Positions 27,041-35,045 of a stretch of DNA of 64,000 bases are shown in pieces. The DNA is taken from positions 1,054,001 through 1,118,000 of the forward strand of contig NZ_CP017479.1 in the NCBI RefSeq assembly GCF_001761465.1, written 5' to 3'. The position numbers were made by a program, and so were the translations under genes. Position 1 is the stretch's first letter. Each line of letters opens with the position of its first letter. The stretch is from Flavobacterium gilvum. GTDB lineage: Bacteria > Bacteroidota > Bacteroidia > Flavobacteriales > Flavobacteriaceae. The notes beneath the pieces were generated by a model. It did no database searches. It saw nothing but the letters and a program-made list of their open reading frames with translations, and was not told the origin of the DNA.

Positions 27041-27941
27041 ATTTTTTTTCAATCCACAAATTTCCCCCAGTATTGGAATAGGTAAGAGGTAAATCAGTAA
27101 AAGTATTTTTATGATGTTTGTGTAAGTATTCTGAAAATATTTTAATTTCAAACTTTTCATTATACATTAAAAATGCTTTTAAAATGTAGTCTTCATTCCA
27201 ATTAAATCCTCTAAATACCCATTCTTTTGGGTATTCAAACGGATAAAAAACATCGTGAAAATGAATTAAAACACCACTATTAAGAATTGGTAAAATTTCA
27301 AATAAAATATAATTTACATCACTTCCAGTTTTTGTCACGTGTGTACTATCTACAAACAAGATATCTCCAGATTCAAGTTTTCGGAAAACATCTAATGAAA
27401 TTAATTGAACATCTGATTCAATCACTTTTATTTTTTGTTTATCTTTTTCTGTCATTAATGAAAATAATCTTTCGGAATAAGGATCGATAAAAGTTAAATC
27501 AATTTGATTTTTAAAAAACAATTCATTGGTGTCTAACATAACTGCCGATGAAAATCCCGAACCAATTTCTATTATTCTTTTTGGTTTAAAATGTCTTATA
27601 AATGAATACAAAATAATGCCATCCGTATAAGAGTAGTATCCATTTTCAAATTGATACCTTATATTAGTTTGTTTTTCAGCTTTAAAAGGCATTTCATTAT
27701 AGTATTGAGTAAATTGTTTAACTAGTTTTATTTGCTCATCTGTTCGCAAATCAACACCTTGAATACCATCTATTTCTACATTTTTCCATATTTCAGTTTC
27801 TCTTTTTTTAATATCTTCAATTGAAATAACTGGAGAATAGAAATGTCCATTAGGGTGAGCAGAATTTAAACTTTGTTTATATAAGACCCTAACGTATGGT
27901 AATTTATTTACAAAAGTTTTTATTTTATTTTTTAATTTCAT
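27039..27941 (-). CDS. Class I SAM-dependent methyltransferase
   Basis: Protein of 300 residues. The SAM motif RIIEIGSGFSSAVML (near residue 118) and the acidic end of strand 2 (LTFIDPYS) are clear, and strand 4 gives GDILFVDSTHV. HFHDVFYPFEYP near residue 220 could be part of a substrate or metal site. This is the Methyltransf_24-like group, many of which modify sugars, surface glycans or small molecules. The gene is flanked by an inverted repeat of 17 bases and is separated from all neighbours. It may therefore be a moved-in unit; the target is unknown. Confidence 0.8.
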   Translation of the reverse strand: MKLKNKIKTFVNKLPYVRVLYKQSLNSAHPNGHFYSPVISIEDIKKRETEIWKNVEIDGIQGVDLRTDEQIKLVKQFTQYYNEMPFKAEKQTNIRYQFENGYYSYTDGIILYSFIRHFKPKRIIEIGSGFSSAVMLDTNELFFKNQIDLTFIDPYSERLFSLMTEKDKQKIKVIESDVQLISLDVFRKLESGDILFVDSTHVTKTGSDVNYILFEILPILNSGVLIHFHDVFYPFEYPKEWVFRGFNWNEDYILKAFLMYNEKFEIKIFSEYLHKHHKNTFTDLPLTYSNTGGNLWIEKK

Positions 27942-28266
27942 AATCGGTTTTTTATAATTTCAGGTAACAGGGCTATTTAGGATTTATGGTTTTGTGAATG
28001 GTTTGTATTCACTTTTAAAAAATGGCTAATATTCAGCGCACAGTATTTCTCTCTAGATTAACTGTAGCCAAATATACATAAAAAAATTCCATTTACAAAC
28101 GGTTACAAATAATTACAATCGAAAGTAAGCAGTTAGCAACCGAATAATTTTTGTAAGCCACCGCATCTTTGCCCCATCGAAATGAAACAAAGTATATGTC
28201 AATAGCAATAGCAAGTTTCAGTTTTAATAAAAATCATTTATACGCACTATTTAAATTTTACACGCC
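27942..28266. other. Divergent intergenic region with right arm of the inverted repeat
   Basis: The 325 bases hold ATAATTTCAGGTAACAG at 27953-27969 (partner of 27027-27043), then AT-rich sequence with no gene, and the leader of the SSB gene. Confidence 0.5.
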
Positions 28267-28590
28267 ATGAAAAACAAAGTACTATTAATCGGAAACGCAG
28301 GAAATGACCCAACTATCAAATCTTTGGATGGAGGAAGAAAAGTCGCCAATTTAACCATCGCTACGCATGATCATTACAAAAACGACAAAGGGGAACGAGT
28401 AGAACAAACAGAATGGCATAACATTGTCGCGTGGGGAAAAACCGCCGAAATCATCGAAAAATTTGTTATCAAAGGTAAACAAATAGCCGTTGAAGGAAAA
28501 CTCACCCACAGAAGTTATGATGATCAAAACGGTGTGAAACGATTCATCACCGAAGTACTGGTAAATGAAATTACACTGCTCGGGAAGTAG
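28267..28590 (+). CDS. ssb: Single-stranded DNA-binding protein, short form
   Basis: Protein of 107 residues with one OB fold: VLLIGNAGNDPTIKSLDGG, VANLTIATHDHYKNDKGERVEQTEWHNIVAWGKTAEII, YVDQNG-like turn YDDQNGVKRF and the final strand. It binds ssDNA in replication and repair. It stops just after the OB fold at EITLLGK, so the disordered linker and acidic C-terminal tip (DDIPF type) that recruits partner proteins are missing. It is probably a second, accessory SSB and not the only one. Terminator directly downstream. Confidence 0.92.
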   Translation: MKNKVLLIGNAGNDPTIKSLDGGRKVANLTIATHDHYKNDKGERVEQTEWHNIVAWGKTAEIIEKFVIKGKQIAVEGKLTHRSYDDQNGVKRFITEVLVNEITLLGK

Positions 28591-28627
28591 ATTCTTGTTG
28601 CTCACAATTACATCTCGTAATTTCCAA

Positions 28628-28668
28628 AAAAAAAAAAAGAGTTCCATGGTTTTGGAACTCTTTTTCTC
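28628..28668. terminator. Bidirectional terminator
   Basis: AAAAGAGTTCCA and TGGAACTCTTTT, with a loop of about six bases, A run on the left and T run on the right. It lies between ssb (+) and the Cys-rich protein gene (-). Confidence 0.88.
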
Positions 28669-28758
28669 AATATTAACTAATTAACAATTGTCAGGGCTTA
28701 TGATAAAACAACAGGAAATTGAAACCCGTTGGTATATTGCATTTTGAATGTGTTGTAA

Positions 28759-28980
28759 TCAAGCCGATTTTTTCAGTAAATCAAACATTGGGCAACGACT
28801 GCAGCGCTTTTTTTCACTCTTTTTGTATTTTTCGCAACAATTCGATTTGCAGTTTGAAGCCACTTTACAACTGGACTTGCAACTCGATTTACAGCTTTCT
28901 ATCGCTTTTATTTTCTTGAGGATTTCTTTTTTATCCTTTTTCTTCTTCTTATCCTTCTTTTCTTTTTCTTTCTTGCTCAC
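28759..28980 (-). CDS. Small Lys- and Cys-rich protein
   Basis: About 73 residues from a GTG at 28980 (a TTG at 29001 is the alternative). The N-terminal half is a long run of Lys, Glu and Asp (KKEKEKKDKKKKKDKK). The C-terminal half has ten Cys in the pattern CKSSCKSSCK, then NCKSNCCEKY and RCSRCPMFD. The paired spacing suggests metal binding or a disulphide-rich fold. No homologous family can be named with certainty. The frame is on the antisense side of nothing known, and its Cys spacing is too regular to be chance. Ferritin is the next gene upstream on the same strand. Confidence 0.6.
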   Translation of the reverse strand: MSKKEKEKKDKKKKKDKKEILKKIKAIESCKSSCKSSCKVASNCKSNCCEKYKKSEKKRCSRCPMFDLLKKSA

Positions 28981-29055
28981 TTTGTAAAGAATTAAAACCA
29001 AGACAAATGTATATTATTTTTATCTATTCTAAATAAACTTTAACATATTTGGAGT

Positions 29056-29096
29056 AAAAAAAATCCCCAAAAGGCAAATCATGCATTTTGGGGTTG
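29056..29096 (-). terminator. Terminator downstream of ferritin
   Basis: CCCCAAAA (29065-29072) and TTTTGGGG (29086-29093), with a long A run on the left that reads as U run on the minus strand. Confidence 0.7.
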
Positions 29097-29110
29097 CTAT
29101 TCATTTCGTT

Positions 29111-29154
29111 GTAGAGACGTTGCAATGCAACGTCTCTGACTGCAACGTCTCTAC
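29111..29154. repeat. GTAGAGACGTTGCA palindromic repeat with a third half
   Basis: GTAGAGACGTTGCA is followed by its inverse ATGCAACGTCTCT and again by TGCAACGTCTCTAC. The three half units can form alternative hairpins. It lies seven bases after the ferritin stop. Confidence 0.8.
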
Positions 29155-29161
29155 AGTTGTT

Positions 29162-29677
29162 TTATTTGGCTGGAGCTGCGGCGCTGGCGATTGCCATTTG
29201 CTGAATATCACGATCAAAAAGATACAAACCGCCTTTGTCATCACCAATAAGGTTAATTTTATCCAAAATATTTTTGGCAGTTGCTTCTTCTTCAATTTGC
29301 TCGGCTACATACCATTGCAGAAAATTATGGGTGGCATAATCTTTTTCTTCAAATGTGATGTGAACCAACTTATTAATCGATTCCGAAACAAAAACTTCAT
29401 GTTTGTATAATTCTTCAAACATTCCTTTGAAAGTTTCATAAGACGTTTTGGGTGCTTTCAGGTCGGTAACCTGAGCATGACCACCACGTTCATTAACATA
29501 CTTGATTAATTTGAGCATATGCAAACGCTCTTCATCTGATTGGGCATACATAAACCTTGCAATTCCTTCGAGTCCATTTACCTCAGACCAACAAGCCATT
29601 GACAGATAAATTTGGGATGATTCTGCTTCGATACGAATTTGTTTATTCAGTGCTGTTTCAATATTTTTTAGTAACAT
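29162..29677 (-). CDS. ftnA: Non-haem ferritin
   Basis: Iron-storage protein of 171 residues with a four-helix bundle. The ferroxidase-site residues are visible in ALNKQIRIEAESSQIYLSM, ESDEERLHMLKLI (read here as QSDEERLHM) and FLQWYVAEQIEEEATAKNIL. It oxidises Fe2+ and stores it as mineral in a 24-mer shell. I chose ATG 29677 because it begins the conserved helix; the longer frame to 29740 is leader. The terminator and a palindromic repeat follow. With feoAB and the Nramp gene it covers uptake and storage of iron in one region. Confidence 0.95.
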   Translation of the reverse strand: MLLKNIETALNKQIRIEAESSQIYLSMACWSEVNGLEGIARFMYAQSDEERLHMLKLIKYVNERGGHAQVTDLKAPKTSYETFKGMFEELYKHEVFVSESINKLVHITFEEKDYATHNFLQWYVAEQIEEEATAKNILDKINLIGDDKGGLYLFDRDIQQMAIASAAAPAK

Positions 29678-29894
29678 GATTTCTGGTTTTTTAGTAAAAT
29701 TAGAAAAAAAATAGTTAAATGAATGTCTTTTTATTTGCAAAAACGAAATAACACTGTCAATTTAGAATCTTTAAAAACGCCTTAAAATTGAACCAAAAAG
29801 TAAGAATGAATGGCTGAATTGCCCAAAATTGTAAGGTGAAAACTAAAATAAAAATTGGAGAAAAACTTTGTCATTTTCTTAGGAAACATTTCCC

Positions 29895-29902
29895 TAAATT
29901 TG
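29895..29902 (+). promoter_or_regulatory. -7 box of the serS promoter
   Basis: TAAATTTG fits TAnnTTTG and lies 30 bases before the ATG at 29933. A TTTG lies upstream at a spacer of about 24 bases, slightly long. It argues against the longer frame beginning at 29855. Confidence 0.5.
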
Positions 29903-29932
29903 CTGTCATTATTTAGTTATAAAAAAACGACT

Positions 29933-31204
29933 ATGTTACAAATCGCATTTATTAGAGAGAATCAAGAGAAAGTAATCAAAGCTTTGGCCAAAAGAAATAT
30001 GGATGCCAGAGGGATTGTTGAAGAAGTGGTAGGACTGGATGAAAAACGTCGTGCTACACAAGCCGAGTTGGACAACACTTTATCCGAATCTAATAAATTG
30101 TCCAAAGATATTGGGGATTTGATGAAAGCAGGGGAAAAGTCGAAAGCGGCTATCCTTAAAGAAAAAACGGTTTTATTAAAAGAGAAAAGCAAAGTATTGG
30201 GTGAAAATGCTGTCGCTTTAGCCAATGAACTAACAGAGAAACTGTACACTTTGCCAAATCTTCCGGCTGATATTGTTCCCGAAGGAAAAACCCCCGAAGA
30301 TAATTTAAATGTTTTTGAGGAAGGAGAAATTCCCGTTTTGCACGAAGGAGCGCAACCGCATTGGGAATTGGTGAAAAAATATGACATCATCGATTTTGAA
30401 TTGGGTGTAAAAATAACCGGGGCCGGATTTCCTGTTTACAAAGGAAAAGGTGCTCGTTTGCAACGCGCATTAATCAATTATTTCCTTGATAAAAATACAG
30501 AGGCAGGTTACAAAGAAGTTCAGGTTCCACATTTGGTAAATGAAGCTTCGGCTTATGGAACCGGGCAATTACCAGACAAAGAAGGGCAAATGTATCACGA
30601 CGCTGCCGATGATTTGTACTTGATTCCAACTGCTGAGGTTCCTGTGACAAATATTTTCAGAGATGTTATTTTGACCGAAAATGAATTCCCGGTTAAATAC
30701 ACTGGTTATACGCCATGTTTCCGTCGTGAAGCGGGTTCATACGGGGCGCATGTACGTGGTTTGAATCGTTTGCATCAGTTTGATAAAGTCGAAATCGTTC
30801 GTGTGGAGCATCCTGATAAATCGTATGCAGCGCTAGACGAAATGGTAGAACATGTAAAAAGTCTTTTGCAGGATTTGAAATTGCCATACCGAATTTTGCG
30901 TCTTTGCGGAGGCGATATGGGATTTGCATCGGCATTGACTTATGATTTTGAGGTGTATTCTACGGCGCAAGAACGTTGGTTGGAAATATCATCGGTGTCT
31001 AATTTTGAGACTTTCCAGACCAATCGTTTGAAATTGCGTTTCAAAGACAAGGACGGTAAAAACCAGTTGGCACACACGCTAAACGGAAGTTCATTGGCTT
31101 TGCCAAGAGTCCTTGCCGGAATTTTGGAAAATTACCAAACGCCGGAAGGAATCGTGATACCAGAAGTGTTGCGACCATACTGTGGGTTTGATATCATCGA
31201 TTAA
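29933..31204 (+). CDS. serS: Seryl-tRNA synthetase
   Basis: Cytosolic class II synthetase of 423 residues that charges tRNA-Ser. It has the N-terminal coiled-coil arm (about 28-100, LDEKRRATQAELDNTL), motif 2 (GYTPCFRREAGSYG) and motif 3 (GSSLALPRVLAGILENYQ), plus the TAEVPVTN block. It ends with the family's EVLRPYCGFDII. Normal length. The ATG at 29933 begins at the conserved MLQIAFIRENQEKV; earlier starts lie over the promoter. Confidence 0.98.
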   Translation: MLQIAFIRENQEKVIKALAKRNMDARGIVEEVVGLDEKRRATQAELDNTLSESNKLSKDIGDLMKAGEKSKAAILKEKTVLLKEKSKVLGENAVALANELTEKLYTLPNLPADIVPEGKTPEDNLNVFEEGEIPVLHEGAQPHWELVKKYDIIDFELGVKITGAGFPVYKGKGARLQRALINYFLDKNTEAGYKEVQVPHLVNEASAYGTGQLPDKEGQMYHDAADDLYLIPTAEVPVTNIFRDVILTENEFPVKYTGYTPCFRREAGSYGAHVRGLNRLHQFDKVEIVRVEHPDKSYAALDEMVEHVKSLLQDLKLPYRILRLCGGDMGFASALTYDFEVYSTAQERWLEISSVSNFETFQTNRLKLRFKDKDGKNQLAHTLNGSSLALPRVLAGILENYQTPEGIVIPEVLRPYCGFDIID

Positions 31205-31218
31205 TTTCGATTAAAAAT

Positions 31219-31254
31219 AGAAAAAGGGAAATCGCAAGATTTCCCTTTTTTATT
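31219..31254 (+). terminator. serS terminator
   Basis: AAAAAGGGAAATC, loop GCAA, GATTTCCCTTTTTT, followed by TATT. Confidence 0.92.
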
Positions 31255-31336
31255 AACCTGAATTCGATTGTTGGATAATGTATTTTTTGTCAAGTTTGTC
31301 ATTCCGACAAAGCAGGGTGTTTTAGTTACTATAAAT

Positions 31337-32254
31337 CTATTTTTTAGCCTTATCAAGTTCTCCTATTGTTAGGGTCAATAAGCCTTTGCTTTTGTTGTAT
31401 ATGTTTTGATATCCAGAATTTGTTGTTCCCTGCGAAGGTGTGCGGGTGATATTGGCGATTCGGGTTTTAAAATCGGTTATTTCTGTGTCGGTCAAATTAG
31501 AAGTGCTCATGACAACGACAAGCGATTTAAAACTTTTCTGTGAATTTGAGCTATTCGGAATTCTTGTTTTATTTGTAAAACGGGGATCATTGTAGATTGC
31601 TAAACTCTCGGGATCTTTGATTTCCGAAGCGGGGATTGCTCCTGCAAGATACAATTCGATGTCCGCATAATTATTGGCAACGCTCGTGAGTATTCCTTGT
31701 ACTTTATCCCAATGACTTGTGAAATTTTGAGGTACCACCCAATTTCCCCAACGGTGAAACATTTCGTGTAAAACAGGACCACTATCAATGTTGTTTTTGT
31801 AAAGGAAATAAATACCCTGCAGTTTGCCTGATGAACCAAATTTTGAGCTGTGGTCAAATAAATCCAACCCAATACCTTGCGTATCATTTTTTACATGCTG
31901 AAATTCTCCGTAAGGCATCCCCTGCGGAAGATCTGCATTGTTCATTACTACGATGATGAAATCGAATTCGTCTTTTAGAGCGGGATAAATCTCTGTTTTA
32001 CAAAGCGTTTTTATTTTTGCAGTCGCTTCTACAGAATTGATGGAATGGCTATTCCAGTAATTGTATTCTTCGGTTGATAATTTTAGAGCGCTAAAAGTAT
32101 TTGAAGGTTCAATCTTTAAATTGGTAGTCACAGGAGGCGTTGCAGGTGTTGCCGGAGTTTCTTCATTGTTGCTATCACCGCTACAGGCAGCGAAAAACAA
32201 AATAAGAATAAGAAATAGAGGAGAAATTAGGTTTAATTTAGATTTGAATTCCAT
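31337..32254 (-). CDS. Putative lipoprotein with a zincin-like HExxH motif
   Basis: Exported protein of 305 residues. The signal ends in FFAACSG with Cys24 as lipid site, followed by an Asp/Glu/Thr/Pro spacer. The motif HEMFHRWG at 163-170 has the HExxH pattern of zinc peptidases, and the upstream strand FDFIIVVMNN and GIYFLYKN fit the edge of such a fold. A third ligand is not obvious, though Asp and Glu residues follow in YADIELYLAG. No family name can be given. I chose ATG 32254 because it gives a proper signal peptide; the 32278 start adds eight residues. Confidence 0.75.
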   Translation of the reverse strand: MEFKSKLNLISPLFLILILFFAACSGDSNNEETPATPATPPVTTNLKIEPSNTFSALKLSTEEYNYWNSHSINSVEATAKIKTLCKTEIYPALKDEFDFIIVVMNNADLPQGMPYGEFQHVKNDTQGIGLDLFDHSSKFGSSGKLQGIYFLYKNNIDSGPVLHEMFHRWGNWVVPQNFTSHWDKVQGILTSVANNYADIELYLAGAIPASEIKDPESLAIYNDPRFTNKTRIPNSSNSQKSFKSLVVVMSTSNLTDTEITDFKTRIANITRTPSQGTTNSGYQNIYNKSKGLLTLTIGELDKAKK

Positions 32255-32623
32255 AAAGTTTTTTTGATTATTAAACAAAAATCAGACCGTAAAGGAAATT
32301 AAAATTTTAATACTAAAAAATTTGTACGATTACTTTGAATGGTTAATTTGAAGTTTCGAGATGGGACACAGATGATTAAGATTAAACAGATTCATAAAGA
32401 TTTTTAATTATTTAAAAGCGTAAAATCTGCAAAAATCTGCGCCGTCAGCGTGAAAATAATCAATAAATCGGTTTCCCTAAAATAGATTTAGAATAATAAT
32501 AATTACTTTTACCAACTTAATGAAACAACAGCTTTTTTTAATGTTGTTTTAATGTTTCAAAAAGTAGAATTTACCGTTGTTATATCGTCGAAAAACAGAT
32601 TTTCTGAGTGAACTTTATAAATT
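32255..32623. other. 369-base divergent intergenic region
   Basis: Holds the leaders of the zincin-like lipoprotein gene and the TPR gene, and repeat copy 2 (32361-32467). Otherwise AT-rich; I see nothing more that can be supported. Confidence 0.5.
32361..32467 (+). repeat. Dispersed intergenic repeat, copy 2
   Basis: ATGGGACACAGATGATTAAG at the start, then AGATTAAACAGATT, TTAAAAGCGTAAAATCTGC, GCGTGAAAA, AATCAATAAA. It matches the block order of 5802-5911. Confidence 0.7.
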
Positions 32624-34402
32624 ATGAAAAAGTTACTGCTATATCTGAGTTTGTTTTTGCCAATGTTTGTTTTTTCCCAAAACGAGCAATTGGCACAATA
32701 TTACTATGATAAAGGTGATTTTGAAAAGGCGTTGGTTAGCTATCAGGAATTATCGGAAGGTTTGGCAACCAATCCTTTTTATTTTCAGCGAAAAATAGAT
32801 TGTATGCAGCAATTGCTCCAGTTTGAAGCAGCTGAAAAAGAAATTCAGGATCGCTTGAATAGATACAAGCAGGCAACACTTTTGGTCGAATTGGGATACA
32901 ATTTTCAATTACAAAAAAATGATGCAAAAGCAAAAAAGTATTACGACGATGCCATCGACAGAATCAGGAAAAGTCCGAATGAAGTGTTTGGGGTTGCCAT
33001 TTCTTTTGAAAGAAAAGTGCTTCTTGAATATGCTTTAAAATCGTATGAAGTTGCTTCTCAATTGGTGCCAACATTTGATTTTAGATATCAAACAGCTTTG
33101 TTGTATGGGCAGTTGGGTAATATGGATCAGATGATTGACAATTTTCTCGAGGAAGCGGTTATTAACCCTCAAGCTTCAGTTATGATTCAGAATCAATTGT
33201 CGCGCTTTATGTCAACCGATGGAGATTCGAAATTTAATGAAAGCCTTCGAAAAGCATTAATAGTGAGAGTTCAAAAAAGCCAAGACATTTTTTGGAATCA
33301 GTTTTTGAGTTGGTTTTATATGCAGCAAAAAGAATTCGGAAAGGCATTTATACAGGAAAAAGCAATCTATAAACGCAATCCGGAATCGTTGGCGAATATT
33401 TTAAGTTTGGGACAAATTGCCATTGGCGAAGGTGACAACGAAGTGGCTACAGAGGTTATGGATTATGTATTAGCAAATACTTCAGATGTTGAATTGATAG
33501 TGCAAGCCAATGCGTATCTTTTGCAAATGAAAATTGACAAAGCACAAGAGAAAGATTATGCTGCTATTGATGTCCAATTTGGACTTTTGTTAAAACAATA
33601 CGGTATTACTCCGGTTACCTTATCTTTGCAGCTGAAACAGGCGTATTTTGCGAGTTTCATAATGAAAAATCCTGAAGAAGGGAAAGCAATTATCAAACAG
33701 GCGATGGAATTGCCACTGAATCCCTACGATCAGGCGCAATGCAAAATGGAGTTGGCAGATATTTTGCTTTCAGAAGAAAAGTTCAATCAGGCGCTTCTTT
33801 ATTATTCGCAGATTCAGGAGAATTTGCAGAATAATGTGTTGTCGCACGAGGCGAGTTTGAAATCGGCAAAAACGAGTTATTTCAAAACCGATTTTGAATG
33901 GGCTCTGAAACAATTCAAGGAACTGAAAGCCGCCAATACACAGTTGATTGCAAATGATGCATTGGAGTATTTTCTGTTGATTAATGATAATACCGTTGCA
34001 GATTCAACCCAAACCGCTTTGAAGCAATTTGCCAAAGGAGATTATCTTTTGTACCAAAATAGAAACAAGGAAGCGATTGCACAGTTTCAGCAGATTTTGA
34101 AAACCTTCAAAGGACAGGAAATCGAAGCCGTGACCTTGTTGCGATTGGGAAGAATTTATGAAAAGCTAGGAGATTTTACTCAGGCTTTGGTACAATATCA
34201 AGATATAATTGACCATCACAGCGATGGAATTTATATAGACGAAGCCTTATATTTTTCGGCAGATATTTACAATAAGGAATTGAAACAGCCCGAAAAAGCC
34301 AAGGCTTTGTATGAAAAAATTATTTTTGGACATCAAGACAGTATTTATTTTGTCGATGCCAGAAGAAAATTCAGGGAATTGAGGGGAGATACGAACTTAT
34401 AG
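32624..34402 (+). CDS. Exported tetratricopeptide-repeat protein
   Basis: Protein of 592 residues. The signal peptide (MKKLLLYLSLFLPMFVFS) is cleaved before QNEQL. The rest is a long array of TPR helices (for example YYDKGDFEKALVSYQELS and LLRLGRIYEKLGDFTQALVQYQDII). Helical scaffolds of this kind hold multiprotein complexes in the periplasm; no enzyme motif is visible. It is probably a single gene with a palindromic element right behind its stop codon. The partner is unknown. Confidence 0.88.
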   Translation: MKKLLLYLSLFLPMFVFSQNEQLAQYYYDKGDFEKALVSYQELSEGLATNPFYFQRKIDCMQQLLQFEAAEKEIQDRLNRYKQATLLVELGYNFQLQKNDAKAKKYYDDAIDRIRKSPNEVFGVAISFERKVLLEYALKSYEVASQLVPTFDFRYQTALLYGQLGNMDQMIDNFLEEAVINPQASVMIQNQLSRFMSTDGDSKFNESLRKALIVRVQKSQDIFWNQFLSWFYMQQKEFGKAFIQEKAIYKRNPESLANILSLGQIAIGEGDNEVATEVMDYVLANTSDVELIVQANAYLLQMKIDKAQEKDYAAIDVQFGLLLKQYGITPVTLSLQLKQAYFASFIMKNPEEGKAIIKQAMELPLNPYDQAQCKMELADILLSEEKFNQALLYYSQIQENLQNNVLSHEASLKSAKTSYFKTDFEWALKQFKELKAANTQLIANDALEYFLLINDNTVADSTQTALKQFAKGDYLLYQNRNKEAIAQFQQILKTFKGQEIEAVTLLRLGRIYEKLGDFTQALVQYQDIIDHHSDGIYIDEALYFSADIYNKELKQPEKAKALYEKIIFGHQDSIYFVDARRKFRELRGDTNL

Positions 34403-34523
34403 TATCCCCCTAACCCCCGAAGGGGGAATTCCTATAGGATTTTTAAATATAGAAGTAGTAAAATATCAATTTTCAACCCTACTTACCCCTAGTAGGAGTT
34501 CCCCTTCGGGGGTTAGGGGGATA
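34403..34523. repeat. Large inverted-repeat element with hairpins in both arms
   Basis: Left arm 34403-34438 begins TATCCCCCTAACCCCCGAAG; the right arm, 34485-34523, ends CTTCGGGGGTTAGGGGGATA. Each arm alone folds (CCCCCGAAGGGGG and CCCCTTCGGGGG). It begins at the first base after the TPR stop and ends two bases before the ATG of the next gene, so it fills the whole gap. Confidence 0.85.
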
Positions 34524-34525
34524 AA

Positions 34526-34837
34526 ATGATTATATACAACGTTACCACAAACATACACGAAAGTGTTCACGACAAATGGATGATTTGGATGCAACACAAA
34601 CACATTCCCGAAATGCTGGCTTGCGGAAAATTCACTTCGGCACGTTTAGTTCGCGTTTTGGTGGAAGAAGAAATGGGCGGGGTTACCTATTCAGTTCAAT
34701 ATGAAACGGACAGTAAAGAAACATTAGAGAAATATTATCAGGAAGACGCGCCTAAATTGAGAGAAGAAGGAGCTAAATTGTTTGGTGATAAAATGCTGAC
34801 TTTTAGAACCGAATTGGAAGTGATAAGTGTGCATTAA
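34526..34837 (+). CDS. DUF4286 family protein
   Basis: Small cytosolic protein of 103 residues with the ferredoxin-like pattern typical of DUF4286: MIIYNVTTNIHESVHDKWM at the start, a HIPEML helix end, then VTYSVQYETDSKETLEKYY and FRTELEVI. Length and order match the family, whose function is unknown. The ATG follows directly after the inverted-repeat element, so its leader is made of that element. It may be read through from the TPR gene. Confidence 0.85.
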   Translation: MIIYNVTTNIHESVHDKWMIWMQHKHIPEMLACGKFTSARLVRVLVEEEMGGVTYSVQYETDSKETLEKYYQEDAPKLREEGAKLFGDKMLTFRTELEVISVH

Positions 34838-34858
34838 TTTACTTTAAAAATAAGTGTT

Positions 34859-35044
34859 ATGGAAATTCGATTTCAAACCAAAGAAGAAAGTAACCAAAGG
34901 CAACAAGAAGACTTTTTGAAGTTATCAAAAGTTGAAAGGTTTTATAGCTTTTTGCGCTTAAGCGAACGTATAAGTAAATTTCCAGTCAAGAACAGAGATA
35001 ATAAAAACAAAGACAATTTTCTGATTGTAATACCATCAAAATAA
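34859..35044 (+). CDS. Small helical protein, partner of the following nucleotidyltransferase
   Basis: Protein of 61 residues, almost all charged or helical: RFQTKEESNQRQQEDFLKL, then SKVERFYSFLRLSERISKFP, and a Lys/Asn-rich end. No family name. The stop is one base before the ATG of the next gene, so the two are translationally coupled. The layout (small helical protein plus nucleotidyltransferase-like protein) is that of several two-gene modules, but a toxin-antitoxin role is not shown by sequence alone. Confidence 0.7.
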   Translation: MEIRFQTKEESNQRQQEDFLKLSKVERFYSFLRLSERISKFPVKNRDNKNKDNFLIVIPSK

Positions 35045-35045
35045 T

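Noticed and set aside
26853..27092. 79-codon plus-strand frame in the block next to the methyltransferase
   Set aside because: Overlaps the real methyltransferase end and has no coding pattern; the block looks like degraded repeat.
28748..28987. Plus-strand frame rich in Phe and Leu opposite the Cys/Lys-rich gene
   Set aside because: It is the antisense of Lys codons; composition is artificial.
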